Of a DNA stretch of 64,000 nucleotides, positions 1 through 9,677 are shown piece by piece (the stretch's first letter is position 1; each line of letters begins with the position of its first letter). The position numbers were made by a program, and so were the translations under genes. A model generated the notes under the pieces. The model saw nothing but the letters and a program-made list of their open reading frames with translations. It was not told the origin of the DNA and made no database searches. This DNA is from an uncultured Clostridia bacterium (lineage in GTDB: Bacteria > Bacillota > Clostridia > UBA1381): the NCBI GenBank assembly GCA_934489015.1, contig CAKSSN010000010.1:1-64000 (forward strand), in the 5' to 3' direction.

Positions 1-382
1 ACGCGGCAAGGGTAATTTATATTCTGAATGTGATTTAATCACAATTTACCGCAGCGATGCATACGCCGCTGCTACATTTTGGTTTGCATTTTACGGTTTT
101 CGGCGAAATTCGTAAATGTTGAATAAATTTATTTGCCTCGTAGGGGCGGGGCTCTGCTCCGTCCGAATGAACATGTGCAAACGTTTGTTGTTTTTGCAAT
201 ATTCTTTATTAGCTCTGTAGGGGTGGTTATCAACCGCCCGCTTTAACGCTTACGGATTCTTATTTATTTGCAGCTGTTTTGTAGGGATTGACCCATCCGA
301 AAAAGCCATTTTTTTTAGTGGTACATACCGCTTTAGCATAGTAAAAATTTAATTAACAAAAAAATACAAGGAGGAAAAGAAA
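1..382. repeat. Intergenic repeat DNA, truncated 210-bp element at the edge
   Basis: No gene is seen here. Positions 1-75 are the distal end of the four-hairpin 210-bp element that recurs through the window, including its final hairpin with arms GCAGCG and CGCTGC. Around 135-250 there are two short GC-rich palindromic units of the GTAGGGGCGG type about 75-100 bp apart. The last 25 bases carry the strong ribosome binding site AAGGAGG of the next gene. Confidence 0.75.
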
Positions 383-793
383 ATGAAAAGCAAAAAATCC
401 ATAACACGAAAAATTAATCAATATTTTTCAGACCTAAAAGGTGGACAAATGATGGACGCGGATGGCACGCCGATATACGACAAAAAAGGCAATCCGCTAT
501 CCGTCCCGGACAAGCCGCCAACCGTTGCGGGACTATGCAGAGCTCTCGGACTCGGCAGCCGCGAGGAGCTTGGCGACTATTCAAACGACGATGTTTTCGG
601 CAAAGAGGTCCGCGCGGCGCTGATGAGGATTGAGGAATACACCGAAAGTAGATTATTTGACCGCGATGCCGCAAAGGGCGCGGAAACGATTTTGAAAAAT
701 GAATTTTCATGGCACGACCGCTCTGTCGGCAATGAGGGCGGATTGAATTGCGGCGTTGTGCTGCTTTCGGAGATTAAAGAAGACGGTGAATAA
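383..793 (+). CDS. Small terminase subunit-like phage protein
   Basis: This 136-residue protein resembles small terminase / gp3-type DNA-packaging proteins, which bind phage DNA and recruit the large ATPase/nuclease subunit for head filling. The match is by pattern: a PPTVAGL start to the DNA-binding region near residue 45, LGLGSREEL, a helical stretch with YTESRLF near residue 88, and a terminal KNEFSWHD motif typical of the family. Start is the ATG behind AAGGAGG with about 8 bases spacing. No large terminase, portal or capsid gene follows; the next gene is 1.6 kb away across repeats, so this is probably a prophage remnant or a captured gene. Family assignment is by eye and moderately sure; present function is unknown. 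Confidence 0.65.
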   Translation: MKSKKSITRKINQYFSDLKGGQMMDADGTPIYDKKGNPLSVPDKPPTVAGLCRALGLGSREELGDYSNDDVFGKEVRAALMRIEEYTESRLFDRDAAKGAETILKNEFSWHDRSVGNEGGLNCGVVLLSEIKEDGE

Positions 794-865
794 AGTAAAT
801 GCGGGACAGCTTTAGCGGTGGAAGGGGTTAAAGCAAAAGGTTTTGTTTTGTGCGAGAGATTTTTT

Positions 866-1651
866 TCATCCCTCAGTCAGCTGCGCTGACAGCTCCCTTC
901 AAAAGGAGCCTTTTGATTGGGTAAGTGTATCGGGTGAATTAAAGATTGCTTGGAAAGAGTGACTTTAGATTTAACACTTGTGAGCGTTTGTTGCTTTTAC
1001 AATATTATATGTTCACTCCGTAGGGGTGGGGTTCTGCTTCGCCCGATATAACATCTGCGAGCATTTGATATTTTTGCAATATTATTTGCTTGCTCTGTAG
1101 GGGCTGACAATGACCACTGATTTAACTTCATCCCTCAGTCAGCTGCGCTGACAGCTCCCTTCAAAAGGAGCCTTTTGCTTGGGCGAGTATACCGGGTGAA
1201 TGAAAGATTGCTTGGAAAGAGTGACTTTAGATTTAACACTTGTGAGCGTTTGTTGTTTTTGCAATATTATATGTTCGCTCCGTAGGGGCGGGGTTCTGCT
1301 TCGCCCGATATAACATCTGCGAGCATTTGATATTTTTGCAATATTATTTGCTTGCTCTGTAGGGGCTGACAATGACCACTGATTTAACTTCATCCCTCAG
1401 TCAGCTGCGCTGACAGCTCCCTTCAAAAGGAGCCTTTTGCTTGGGCGAGTATACCGGGTGAATGAAAGATTGCTTGGAAAGAGTGACTTTAGATTTAACA
1501 CTTGTGAGCGTTTGTTGTTTTTGCAATATTATATGTTCGCTCCGTAGGGGTGAGGCTCTGCTCCGTCCGAATGAACATGTGCAAACGTTTGTTGTTTTTG
1601 CAATATTCTTTATTAGCTCTGTAGGGGCGGATATTATCCGCCCGATTTAAC
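866..1651. repeat. Three tandem copies of a 262-bp unit
   Basis: The unit begins with TCATCCCTCAGTCAGC and recurs at 866, 1128 and 1390, exactly 262 bp apart; the third copy is followed by a variant ending. Each unit combines one CTCAGTCAGC two-hairpin repeat with two short GTAGGGGCGG/GGGGCTGACA units. Copies are nearly identical, suggesting recent expansion by unequal recombination. Confidence 0.85.
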
Positions 1652-1816
1652 AATTGCAAATTTTTATTTATTTGCGATAATTTCGGAGTGCAAATGCCTC
1701 CATCTTTGAGGGAGGGGGACCGCTTTAGCGGTGGAAGGAGTAAAAATCCAATATTGTAATCATATTGAAATCAGTTAAAGCATATATCGATATTACGTAT
1801 TTTCTCGTCATTTACA

Positions 1817-2025
1817 GGTGTTCTTTTGTAAGCAAAAGAACCAAAACTTCCGGGAGTTCGGTATCTCCCGAACCCTGAACCGCTCGGGGCAAGCCCCAAG
1901 ACCCCATGCAAGCAATTTTTTTCGGTTTTGCAAAATTTATTGCAGACCAACGTGACAAGGGTAATTTATATTCTAAATGTAATGCACCCGGCATTTACCG
2001 TAGAGATGCGTAAAGCCGCTGCTGC
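1817..2025 (+). repeat. 210-bp four-hairpin element, copy B
   Basis: A full copy of the recurring element. Its hairpins are GTTCTTTTG/CAAAAGAAC, CGGGAG/CTCCCG, GGGGC/GCCCC and a last GCAGCG-type stem, here with a variant arm. Other copies lie at 1-75 (partial), 6254-6463, 8453-8663, 16854-17064, 18420-18627, 19094-19304 (minus), 25309-25518, 25810-26019, 32055-32264, 38164-38370 (minus) and 59157-59365. Confidence 0.85.
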
Positions 2026-2415
2026 ATATTGTGATTTGCGTTTTGTATTTTTTGTAAAAACCCAAAAATGCAAGCAAAAAACGGGCGGATAATATCCGCC
2101 CCTACGGAGCAAGCAAAGGATGTAGTAAAATGGCAAACGTTTGCAAGCGTTAGAACAAAGAATGTGGCAAAATAGCAAATGTTCGCAAGCGTTAGAACAA
2201 AGAATGTATCAAAATAGCAAATGTTCGTAAGCATTAAATCGGGCGGAGCAGAGCCCCGCCCCTACGGAGTGAACAAAAAATTTAATATCAACAAAAGTTA
2301 TCAAGCAAAGCCGGGCATCGAAATCCGCAGCTAAAGGAGGCGATCGAAAAAAACGAAAAAATTTAACTGACAAAGCAACAAAAATCTAAAAAACAAAAAA
2401 CAGGAGGAAAGAAAA

Positions 2416-5379
2416 ATGGGAACATTTGTAATGAATGATTTACAGAAAAAGAAGTTTGCCGGGACAACTCTCCCGACGAAATCGCCGTTCAAGACAATTA
2501 ACGATGAAGCGGACGAGCGAATAAAGGCGTACAAGGAAAGCGGCGGCGAATTAAAATCAAACAGCGGCGGAGCAAGTCGCAGAAAGTCAAACCAAAGCAG
2601 CGCAAAGCGTTTGCCGGGAACGAGCATATCGGAACCGGTTGACGATTTAAACCGCGAGGACTACACAAAAAAAGGCAAGGAAAAATTTGACTCAATGTCG
2701 ATTGACCGCCGAAATGTAGAGCGAACGCGTGGCGGCATATACTTAGAGAAGCTGAGAAAGGTAGAGGGCTTCAGCAAAATGTCGGAAAACAATTATTACT
2801 TCAATCTGCACAAGTACGGCATTAAAAAGGCAAACGATATGCTGGCGGAAGCGCTGCGCCCGGCATATGTGAAGAAAAAGGAAAACGATGAGCACGTAAA
2901 GCGCGTCAGCGATCCATATTATGCGAAGGAGCAGAGAAGCCGACACGCGATTGAAAACCATCCCGGAACGGAGAAATATTACGAGCTTAAAGCGAATGAT
3001 TATGAAAAAAGCTTGCGCCACACCGACGGCGATGACGAGGAAACGAAAAAGCAGAAGTCGGAAAAACTCGCTTTGCACCTTATAAATGAACATCATTTGT
3101 CGGGCGACAATCTGAACGAGTACAGAAAAATTCTGCACAAGGACGGGCTTGAATCCGCAACATCATATGCGTTCGGGAAATATGCCGGAAACATAACGGC
3201 GGACGATGCGGACAAAGCGGAGTATGATAAACTCAGGCGCAAGTACGGCGCGCAGAAAGCGGATGCATTTTTAAAAGAGCGCATCAGCCAAAAGGTGAGC
3301 CAAAAATGGCAGGAATATACAAACACTGACTTTTTCAACGACAAGCAGTGGCAGGAAAAGCAGCGCATAAAGACGCTCCCGATTAATGACAGGCAATATT
3401 ACAAAAAGGTCGAGGAAAAATACAACACCTACAAGTCGGCGGCGCTATCCGACCCGAACTTTGAGCGGTATGCGGCGGCAGGTGACAAGAGTCAGCTCAA
3501 TATGCTTTACGGCCGTGAAAATTATGACGTCGGCAGCAAATTCAAGTATCTGACTGATGAGGAATACAAGCTTTATACATATTATCTTGCCAAAAACGGA
3601 AGCGACACGGCGGACGAGTTTATAAAAAATCTAAGCGGAGTCCTCAATGTGCGCAGGCGCGAGGGCGTGAGCAAGCGCGATAAGGCTACGGCGGACAAAA
3701 ACGGCGTGTATGCAACGGCGAAAAGTCTTGCTCTCAAGCCGTTCGGCGATGCGGCGGCGCTTGTGAACACAGGCTTTCAGGCTTTGGCGGACGCACGCGG
3801 CGGTTCTTCGTATGTTCCGAGTGAGGTTGTTGCGGCGCGGAATTACAGCGCTGTCACGTCTAATAATCTTCACGATTTTACGCGCGACAATATAAAAAGC
3901 GACAGTCTGAAGCTTGCTTATGACGTCGGCTACGGCGTTGCGGACAATGTAATCGGTGCGGTTATTTACAAATCGTTCTATCCGTATATAAAGACGGCAC
4001 TGAATGCCGGGAACAAAATGCAGAGAAATCTCGACAACGGCGCGTCAGCCGGAGCGGCATTTTTAAACGGTGCGGCATACGGCGTTATTGATTATTTTGC
4101 GAACAAGCTTACCTACAGCGGAATTGAAAGAATGGTTGCAAATCCGCTTGAAAGGGCGTCTGTTTCGGCAATCCGTGATATATGCTCGAATGTTGCAGCT
4201 GTCGGCGGAAGAGCTGCACTTGCGGACGGCGGTGCGGCGCTTGCGCAAAATGTGGCGGAAACAATGATTTTAAAGGACAAATCGGAATTTTACCGCCTTT
4301 CAAATTATCTTGCTGCAAACGGAGCAACGCGTGATGAGGCGGTGAAGTCGGCGGCATATGAGCTTTATTTCAAGGAGCCGATTACAAATGCGCTGTCAAC
4401 GCTTGCATTTTCGGGCGTTTCGGCAGGTGTTGAAAATGCTTCCGCAGCAATCGGCAGAAGATTTTCCGGGCGGAAATTCGGGGAGTATGATAATATTGCT
4501 TTTCCGGATAAAAGCGAATATATCAACGCGCGCTATTCCGACGGAGTGAACGGAAAGAAATTTAATTCTTATGGTGCAGGGGAGTACGATAATATTGCTT
4601 TTCCCGATAAGAGCGAATACGTTAATGCTCCGCGCTCCGGCTCATATAATTATTGGAGCCAAAATCCTTACGGTGCGGGGGATTTCGACGATATTACTTT
4701 TCCGCGCAAAAGCAGCTTTACCGATAATGCCGGTAATTTCGATTACGAGCAGCTTATGAAAGATGTTGACACATACGGTAAATCTAAAAAACAACGGTTG
4801 ACAAATCGCGGAGTTGGTGATATAATTAAGGAAACAGCCAATAATTTGAAAAATAACGAAAATCTTCGCGAAATCTCAAAGAATTTTGCAAAAACAGCGG
4901 TTTCCGCAGTAACTGACGGACTGATTCAAGGTTATATAAGCGATACAAACGGCGGTGACTTTAAAAAAGGATTTGCAGAGGGCTTTGCATCAGGAATTAT
5001 ATCCGGTGGATTGGAATTCGCCAATGATAGACAAATAAACACTAACACGAATATAAATAAAGCGACCAGAAAAGTTATTTATTCGGGAATCGGAAATGCA
5101 GTCACTTCATTAGTTTCAAATATGTTTTCGGATAAAAATTATGATTCTGATGAAAAAACAGCGGAAAAAGTTGCAAAGGAAACAGCTGAAAGTCTTGTTC
5201 CGGCAGTTGGTAGTGAAGCAATTGACCTTGTTATTACAACCGCAAGTGAAGCTGGTTCTGCTGCGCAAGAACTTTTACCTGGATTTGATGAAAAATTTGC
5301 AAAGGTATTAATAGTATTTTTTCAGAAATTAATTGTTGCCGTAGATGCAGAAAGGAAGGAAAATGAAAAAAGCAGATGA
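2416..5379 (+). CDS. Large phage-type protein with variable C-terminus (candidate toxin or cargo carrier)
   Basis: This 987-residue protein has a charged N-terminal half predicted to be largely helical. A motif YLTDEEYKLYTYYLAKNG near residue 378 resembles large structural proteins of Clostridia prophages. A small-residue-rich region (about 480-660) could insert in or cross a membrane. Near 690, 724 and 757 there are three degenerate repeats of the form EYDNIAFPDKSEY. The C-terminal 130 residues, after DTNGGDFKKGF near 855, differ strongly from the duplicate copy at 6560-7585, whereas the preceding DNA is almost identical. It starts at ATG behind AGGAGG. The next gene overlaps its end and has a diverged paralogue beside the duplicate. 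This fits polymorphic toxin/immunity organisation, but no toxin fold is recognised and a phage structural role remains possible. Confidence 0.7.
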   Translation: MGTFVMNDLQKKKFAGTTLPTKSPFKTINDEADERIKAYKESGGELKSNSGGASRRKSNQSSAKRLPGTSISEPVDDLNREDYTKKGKEKFDSMSIDRRNVERTRGGIYLEKLRKVEGFSKMSENNYYFNLHKYGIKKANDMLAEALRPAYVKKKENDEHVKRVSDPYYAKEQRSRHAIENHPGTEKYYELKANDYEKSLRHTDGDDEETKKQKSEKLALHLINEHHLSGDNLNEYRKILHKDGLESATSYAFGKYAGNITADDADKAEYDKLRRKYGAQKADAFLKERISQKVSQKWQEYTNTDFFNDKQWQEKQRIKTLPINDRQYYKKVEEKYNTYKSAALSDPNFERYAAAGDKSQLNMLYGRENYDVGSKFKYLTDEEYKLYTYYLAKNGSDTADEFIKNLSGVLNVRRREGVSKRDKATADKNGVYATAKSLALKPFGDAAALVNTGFQALADARGGSSYVPSEVVAARNYSAVTSNNLHDFTRDNIKSDSLKLAYDVGYGVADNVIGAVIYKSFYPYIKTALNAGNKMQRNLDNGASAGAAFLNGAAYGVIDYFANKLTYSGIERMVANPLERASVSAIRDICSNVAAVGGRAALADGGAALAQNVAETMILKDKSEFYRLSNYLAANGATRDEAVKSAAYELYFKEPITNALSTLAFSGVSAGVENASAAIGRRFSGRKFGEYDNIAFPDKSEYINARYSDGVNGKKFNSYGAGEYDNIAFPDKSEYVNAPRSGSYNYWSQNPYGAGDFDDITFPRKSSFTDNAGNFDYEQLMKDVDTYGKSKKQRLTNRGVGDIIKETANNLKNNENLREISKNFAKTAVSAVTDGLIQGYISDTNGGDFKKGFAEGFASGIISGGLEFANDRQINTNTNINKATRKVIYSGIGNAVTSLVSNMFSDKNYDSDEKTAEKVAKETAESLVPAVGSEAIDLVITTASEAGSAAQELLPGFDEKFAKVLIVFFQKLIVAVDAERKENEKSR

Positions 5380-5902
5380 AAGTAGAGGAATTACTGTTAA
5401 AAAGGATTATCGCTCATTAATAGAAATTATTTTGGTTTTTCCTATTTTTATCATATGGTATTTAAAAGATGTGGATATATATGGATTTAAAAATGCACAC
5501 CATTTGCTCTTTTTGGGGTTAATAACTATCTTTGCTGTTTTGACTATCGGTGCAAAACGCTCTGAGATGATATTATTCAAGGACAATAAGGTGTATTCCT
5601 ACTATGGATTATCTAAAAATATTTGTGATATATCCTCAATTGTAGGCATAAAAATTGCTATAACATATATTTCGAGTTCACATAGAATAAATCCATATGT
5701 GAAAAATTCGGATGGATCATATGCTCAAACTATGTTTTATTTAAAAGAAATAAAGGACGGAATGGAGTTAAAAGAAAACAGCTATAATTTTAGCAATAAG
5801 TTTCATCGCAGCATTTTGTTTTCATCTGTTTATGATGAAAGAGTGCTGAAATATCTGAAAATCATAAATCCGAATATTGTTATAATGGAATGTGAGGATT
5901 GA
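5363..5902 (+). CDS. Small two-helix membrane protein, partner of the large protein
   Basis: This is a protein of about 179 residues with two predicted membrane helices (roughly residues 14-32 and 46-63), then a soluble domain that may resemble a PH-like fold. Start is taken as the ATG at 5363, behind AAGGAAGGA; an in-frame ATG at 5345 is possible but lacks a well-placed binding site. It overlaps the end of the 987-residue gene, so the two are likely co-translated. Its paralogue at 7592-8131 has the same layout and the same ending pattern, ILFSSVYDERV followed by NPNIVIME. A role as immunity or guard protein for the variable C-terminus next door is inference from gene order and co-divergence. 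No family was recognised. Confidence 0.75.
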   Translation: MKKADESRGITVKKDYRSLIEIILVFPIFIIWYLKDVDIYGFKNAHHLLFLGLITIFAVLTIGAKRSEMILFKDNKVYSYYGLSKNICDISSIVGIKIAITYISSSHRINPYVKNSDGSYAQTMFYLKEIKDGMELKENSYNFSNKFHRSILFSSVYDERVLKYLKIINPNIVIMECED

Positions 5903-6559
5903 TGAGGAAAGGCAGGGAGTCCACTCTCTGCCTTTTCTGTGCTTGTTTTTTTGTAGGGGTGGGCTCTGCTCTACCCGATTTAATGCTTGCAAGTGTTTGC
6001 TATTCTTTGCTATATCTTTGCTTGCTCCGTAGGGGCGGATATTATCCGCCCGATTTAACAGTTGCAAATTTTTATTTATTTGCGATAATTTCGGGGTGCA
6101 AAAGCCTCCATCTTTGAGGGAGGGGGACCGCGTTAGCGGTGGAAGGAGTAAAAACTCAATATTGTAATTATATTGAAATTGGTTAAAGTATATATCGGTA
6201 TTACGTATTTTCTTGTCATAAACATCGGGTGGAGCATTTGCAAGTGTTTTGCAGGTGTTCTTTTGTAAGCAAAAGAACGAAAACCGCCGGAAGCTTAAGT
6301 ACCTCCCGGACCCTGAACAGCTTGGGGCACGCCCCAAGACCCCATGCAAGCCGATGTTTTCTTTTTTGCATAAATTATTTTAAGCCAACGTGGCAAGGGT
6401 GATTTATACTCTAAATGTAATGCACCCGGCATTTACCGCAGCGATGCGTAAAGCCGCTGCTGCATTTTGATTTGCGATTTATATTTTTCAGCAAAATCCG
6501 AAATTTCAAATAAATTTGTTTGCTCCGTAGGGGCGGATAATATCCGCCCGATTTAACAT
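5903..6559. repeat. Intergenic repeats between the duplicated cassettes
   Basis: No gene is seen. It starts with AGGCAGGGAG...CTCTGCCTTTTCT (5910-5940), a hairpin with a T-rich tail that may end the upstream transcript. Palindromic GGGCGGATATTATCCGCCC units, a CCTCCATC...GGAAGGAG repeat near 6107-6150 and a complete 210-bp four-hairpin element at 6254-6463 follow. Confidence 0.75.
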
Positions 6560-7585
6560 TTGCGATTGTTTATTCTTTTAAATGCTGATTTGATCTGTTT
6601 TAAAGAGCCGATTACAAATGCGCTGTCAACGCTCGCATTTTCGGGCATTTCGGCAGGTGTTGAAAATGCGTCCGCTGCAATTGGCAGAAGATTTTCCGGG
6701 CGGAAATTCGGGGAGTATGATAATATTGCTTTTCCCGATAAAAGCGAATATATCAACGCGCGCTATTCCGACGGAGTGAACGGAAAGAAATTTAATTCTT
6801 ATGGCGCAGGGGAGTACGATAATATTGCTTTTCCCGATAAGAGCGAATACGTTAATGCCCCGCGCTCCGGCTCATACAATTATTGGAGCCAAAATCCATA
6901 CGGTGCGGGAGATTTTGATGATATAGCTTTTCCGCACAAAAGCAATTTTACTGATAATGCCGGTAATTTCGACTACGAACAGCTTATAAAAGATGTCGAC
7001 ACATACGGTAAATCTAAAAAACAACGGTTGACAAATCGCGGAGTTGGTGATATAATTAAGGAAACAGCCAATAATTTGAAAAATAACGAAAATCTGCGCG
7101 AGTTGACTGTAAAAATTGCCGAAAAAACCGTTTCGGCTGTAACGGATGGTCTTATTCAAGGCTATATCAGTGATACAAACGGCGGTGATTTTAAAAAGGG
7201 GTTTGTTGATGGGTTTGTGTCCGGTATGGCATCGGAGTTTGCTGAATTAAAATTAAAAAACGGAAGCGATTCAACAAAGATTAAATATTGTAAAAAATTA
7301 ATATCATCTACTATCGGTGCAGGTGTTAGTTCAATTGTAAGTGATTTAATGGAATATTCAAATGTTAATTCAAATGAAGAAATAGCTCAAAATGCTGTTA
7401 AGTCTGTTGTTGATAATATTACACCCGAATTAACATCGGAATATATTGATTATATGATAGAGGTGGCAAACCAGACCGGATCTGCTATGCAAGAGCTGTT
7501 GCCAGGATATGATGAAAAATTTGCAAAAACACTTAAAATATTTTTTGACAAATTAATTGTAACTGTAAATGCTTTAAGAGGATAG
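6560..7585 (+). CDS. Orphan C-terminal module, duplicate of the large protein
   Basis: This open frame repeats about the last third of the 987-residue protein, from KEPITNALSTLAFSG onward, including the three EYDNIAFPDKSEY repeats. It then diverges after the DTNGGDFKKGF point and converges again at QELLPGYDEKFAK near the end. There is no ATG near the homology start. A TTG at 6560 opens the frame, but no Shine-Dalgarno site precedes it and its first residues come from repeat DNA. It is therefore best read as an orphan cassette that is silent unless recombined into the full-length gene, or as a pseudogene. Its partner gene at 7592 keeps an intact binding site, as expected of retained immunity genes. 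Confidence 0.6.
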   Translation: MRLFILLNADLICFKEPITNALSTLAFSGISAGVENASAAIGRRFSGRKFGEYDNIAFPDKSEYINARYSDGVNGKKFNSYGAGEYDNIAFPDKSEYVNAPRSGSYNYWSQNPYGAGDFDDIAFPHKSNFTDNAGNFDYEQLIKDVDTYGKSKKQRLTNRGVGDIIKETANNLKNNENLRELTVKIAEKTVSAVTDGLIQGYISDTNGGDFKKGFVDGFVSGMASEFAELKLKNGSDSTKIKYCKKLISSTIGAGVSSIVSDLMEYSNVNSNEEIAQNAVKSVVDNITPELTSEYIDYMIEVANQTGSAMQELLPGYDEKFAKTLKIFFDKLIVTVNALRG

Positions 7586-7591
7586 AATGTT

Positions 7592-8131
7592 ATGCAATTG
7601 GAAGATAATAATGGATTATTTATAAGAATAAATTATAAAACAAAAATATGTATTATATCTATATGCGAAATGATAGCAATATTAGTAGGAGTATATTTAT
7701 ATCGTTTAATTAAATTGGGTGATGTTATTCCTAACATATATATTGTTTTAATATTATTGGGTTTTACATATTTACTTGTGACCGAAATAAGATCCGGAAT
7801 TATTTTTAAAGATGAATTTGTGTATTATAAAAATTTTATACAAAAAAAATATAATATTTCATCTATTAAAGGTGTGAAAACTGCTGTTACATATGATACA
7901 TCTGCTTGGGGCGGAGATGAAGTTTATAAAACTAAAAATGGAAATATTCTTTATACAGTGTTTTATTTAAAGTCTGTTGATGATAATATACGAATGTTTG
8001 ATGGTAAAAAAGGATTGAGTTCGACTTTTGCAAATGATTACCATAAAAATATTTTGTTTTCATCAGTCTATGACGAACGCGTGATACAGTATTTAAAAAC
8101 GGTTAATCCTGATATTGAAATTATGGATTGA
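7592..8131 (+). CDS. Small two-helix membrane protein, second paralogue
   Basis: This 179-residue protein has two membrane helices (about residues 18-37 and 47-64) and a soluble C-terminal domain. It is clearly related to the protein at 5363-5902 in layout and in the shared ending HKNILFSSVYDERV, but is much diverged elsewhere. The start ATG follows AGAGG and lies 7 bases after the stop of the orphan module. Base composition is notably A+T-rich compared with the flanking housekeeping genes, suggesting transfer. The proposed role is a cognate immunity or accessory protein for the second C-terminal variant; this is inferred only from pairing and co-divergence. Confidence 0.75.
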   Translation: MQLEDNNGLFIRINYKTKICIISICEMIAILVGVYLYRLIKLGDVIPNIYIVLILLGFTYLLVTEIRSGIIFKDEFVYYKNFIQKKYNISSIKGVKTAVTYDTSAWGGDEVYKTKNGNILYTVFYLKSVDDNIRMFDGKKGLSSTFANDYHKNILFSSVYDERVIQYLKTVNPDIEIMD

Positions 8132-9356
8132 TGAGGAAAGGCAGGGAGTTGTTCTCTGCCTTTTCTGTGCTTGTTTTTTTGTAGGGGTGGGCTCTGCTCT
8201 ACCCGATTTAATGCTTGCAAGTGTTTGCTATTCTTTGCTATATCTTTGCTTGCTCCGTAGGGGCGGATATTATCCGCCCGATTTAACACTTGCAAATTTT
8301 TATTTATTTGCGATAATTTCGGAGTGCAAATGCCTCCATCTTTGAGGGAGGGGGACCGCTTTAGCGGTGGAAGGAGTAAAAACCCAATATTGTAATTATA
8401 TTGAAATTGGTTAAAGTATATATCGGTATTACGTATTTTCTTGTCATTTGCAGGTGTTCTTTTGTGCGACAAAAGAACGAAAACCGCCGGAAGCTTAAGT
8501 ATCTCCCGGACCCTGAACCGCTTGGGGCACGCCCCAAGACCCCATGCAAGCGGATGTTTTCCAAAATTACATAATTTATCACAAGCCAACGCGGCAAGAG
8601 AAAGTTATATTCTGATTGTAATGTAATCGTAATTTACCGCAGCAATGCATACGCCGCTGCTACATTTTAAGCTGTGTTTACAGATTTTAATGAAATTCTA
8701 AAAATTGCAGGTAAAAACGGGCTGAGTAAACAAAGAATGCTGCAAAATGTAAAACGTTCGCGTTTGTTAAAGCGGGCGGATAATATCCGCCCCTACAGAG
8801 CAAACAAAGAATATAGCAAAAAAAACAAAACATTTACAAGAGTTAAATCATCGAGCGGAGCAGAGCACCGCCCCTACGGAGCGAATAAAGAATTTAGCAG
8901 AGAACAGAGTAAGCGTTCGCAATCGTTAAAGCAGGCGGATATTATACGCCCCTACGGAGCGAACAAAGAATATTGAAAAGAATATCAAATGCTTACAACT
9001 ATTAGAATAGGGTGGAGCAGAGCCCCACCCCTACGGAGCGAACAAATTTATATTGCATTAAACCAACGCATTGCAAGGAAACCCGCAGTGCGGAAATTAA
9101 GCATTATGAATTGCGTCAAGTCTGACAGTGCAAAAACTAATCATTATGCGAAGTCCTGCAATGCAGGAATATGAATTAACTTCACACCACGAAACAAAAC
9201 AGCAAGGAAGTCAAGTCTATGCACAAGCCAATGCGTTGCAAGAAAACCCGCTGTGCGGAAATTAGGCATTATTAATTATGAATTGCGTTAAATCTGTAAT
9301 CATTATGCGAAGTCCAATAGTGCAGAAATTATGAACTATGCATTATGCGTTATTCA
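8132..9356. repeat. Repeat-filled intergenic region, 1.2 kb
   Basis: No gene is supported. Positions 8140-8165 repeat the AGGCAGGGAG...CTCTGCCT hairpin, then palindromic units, a CCTCCATC...GGAAGGAG repeat near 8333-8380 and a 210-bp element at 8453-8663. From 8750 to 9040 short units of the opposite orientation (GCGGGCGGATAATATCCGCCC...CCTACGGAGC) recur about every 75-95 bp. From 9060 to 9340 there are two loose copies of another repeat, whose stretch near 9175-9230 is a reverse complement of the 94-bp repeats at 15.96-16.24 kb. Confidence 0.75.
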
Positions 9357-9677
9357 TTAAACCAGCATCCCGCACACAAAATCAACCGCGAAAACGACGG
9401 CGCAGGAAATAAGCGAAACGGTGAGCAAACTTTTCCCCTTATAAGCGAGCAGGAAAGCGGCGCCGGTGCCGATTGCGGCGGAGAGCTTACTTCCGGTCGA
9501 ATAAAACACGTCCGGGAACGTCATTGAGCTGAGCACGGCAAACGGTATAAAATTTAGGAAAGCCTTAACGTATCTGTTTCTTATTTTTTTTCTGAAAAAT
9601 GTCAGCGGAAGCATACGTATTATATATGTAACAACTGCCATAATTATTATTGCGGCAACCAATTTAATCCCTGTCAT
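9357..9677 (-). CDS. azlD: AzlD-family small subunit of branched-chain amino acid exporter
   Basis: This 106-residue, three- to four-helix membrane protein matches the AzlD family by length and by motifs such as TYIIRMLPL near residue 16 and FIPFAVLSSMTFPDVFY. AzlD works with AzlC to export branched-chain amino acids and analogues such as azaleucine. The ATG at 9677 is chosen because AGGAGG lies about 9 bases upstream; the open frame extends further only inside azlC. It overlaps the end of azlC by 14 bases, a usual arrangement for this pair. The gene ends directly in a repeat region. Confidence 0.9.
   Translation of the reverse strand: MTGIKLVAAIIIMAVVTYIIRMLPLTFFRKKIRNRYVKAFLNFIPFAVLSSMTFPDVFYSTGSKLSAAIGTGAAFLLAYKGKSLLTVSLISCAVVFAVDFVCGMLV

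Larger units (their letters stand above)
794..2415. repeat. Repeat-filled intergenic region, 1.6 kb
   Basis: No credible gene is present. From left to right there is a 262-bp tandem array (see separate entry), a CCTCCATC...GGAAGGAG two-hairpin repeat near 1692-1742, a full 210-bp four-hairpin element at 1817-2025, then short palindromic units and direct repeats with GTTAGAACAAAGAATG near 2150-2220. The last bases carry AGGAGG for the 987-residue gene. Open frames across this stretch follow the repeats and lack ribosome binding sites. Confidence 0.8.
4371..8663 (+). repeat. 2.2-kb tandem duplication with diverged centre
   Basis: Unit 1 (about 4371-6600) and unit 2 (about 6600-8663 and beyond) are about 2.23 kb apart. 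The first 490 bp (4375-4865 against 6604-7094) are almost identical, the next kilobase encoding the C-terminal domain and partner gene is strongly diverged, and the trailing intergenic 340 bp (5890-6230 against 8120-8450) are again almost identical. The identical-diverged-identical pattern suggests cassette exchange or selection for divergence in the centre. The left junction lies at GAGCCGATTAC. Confidence 0.85.

Noticed and set aside
8068..8597. Overlapping long open frames on the minus strand, also seen at 5822-6349 and 16679-16990
   Set aside because: They are the same repeat element read in frame; the translation follows the hairpins and recurs in every copy.
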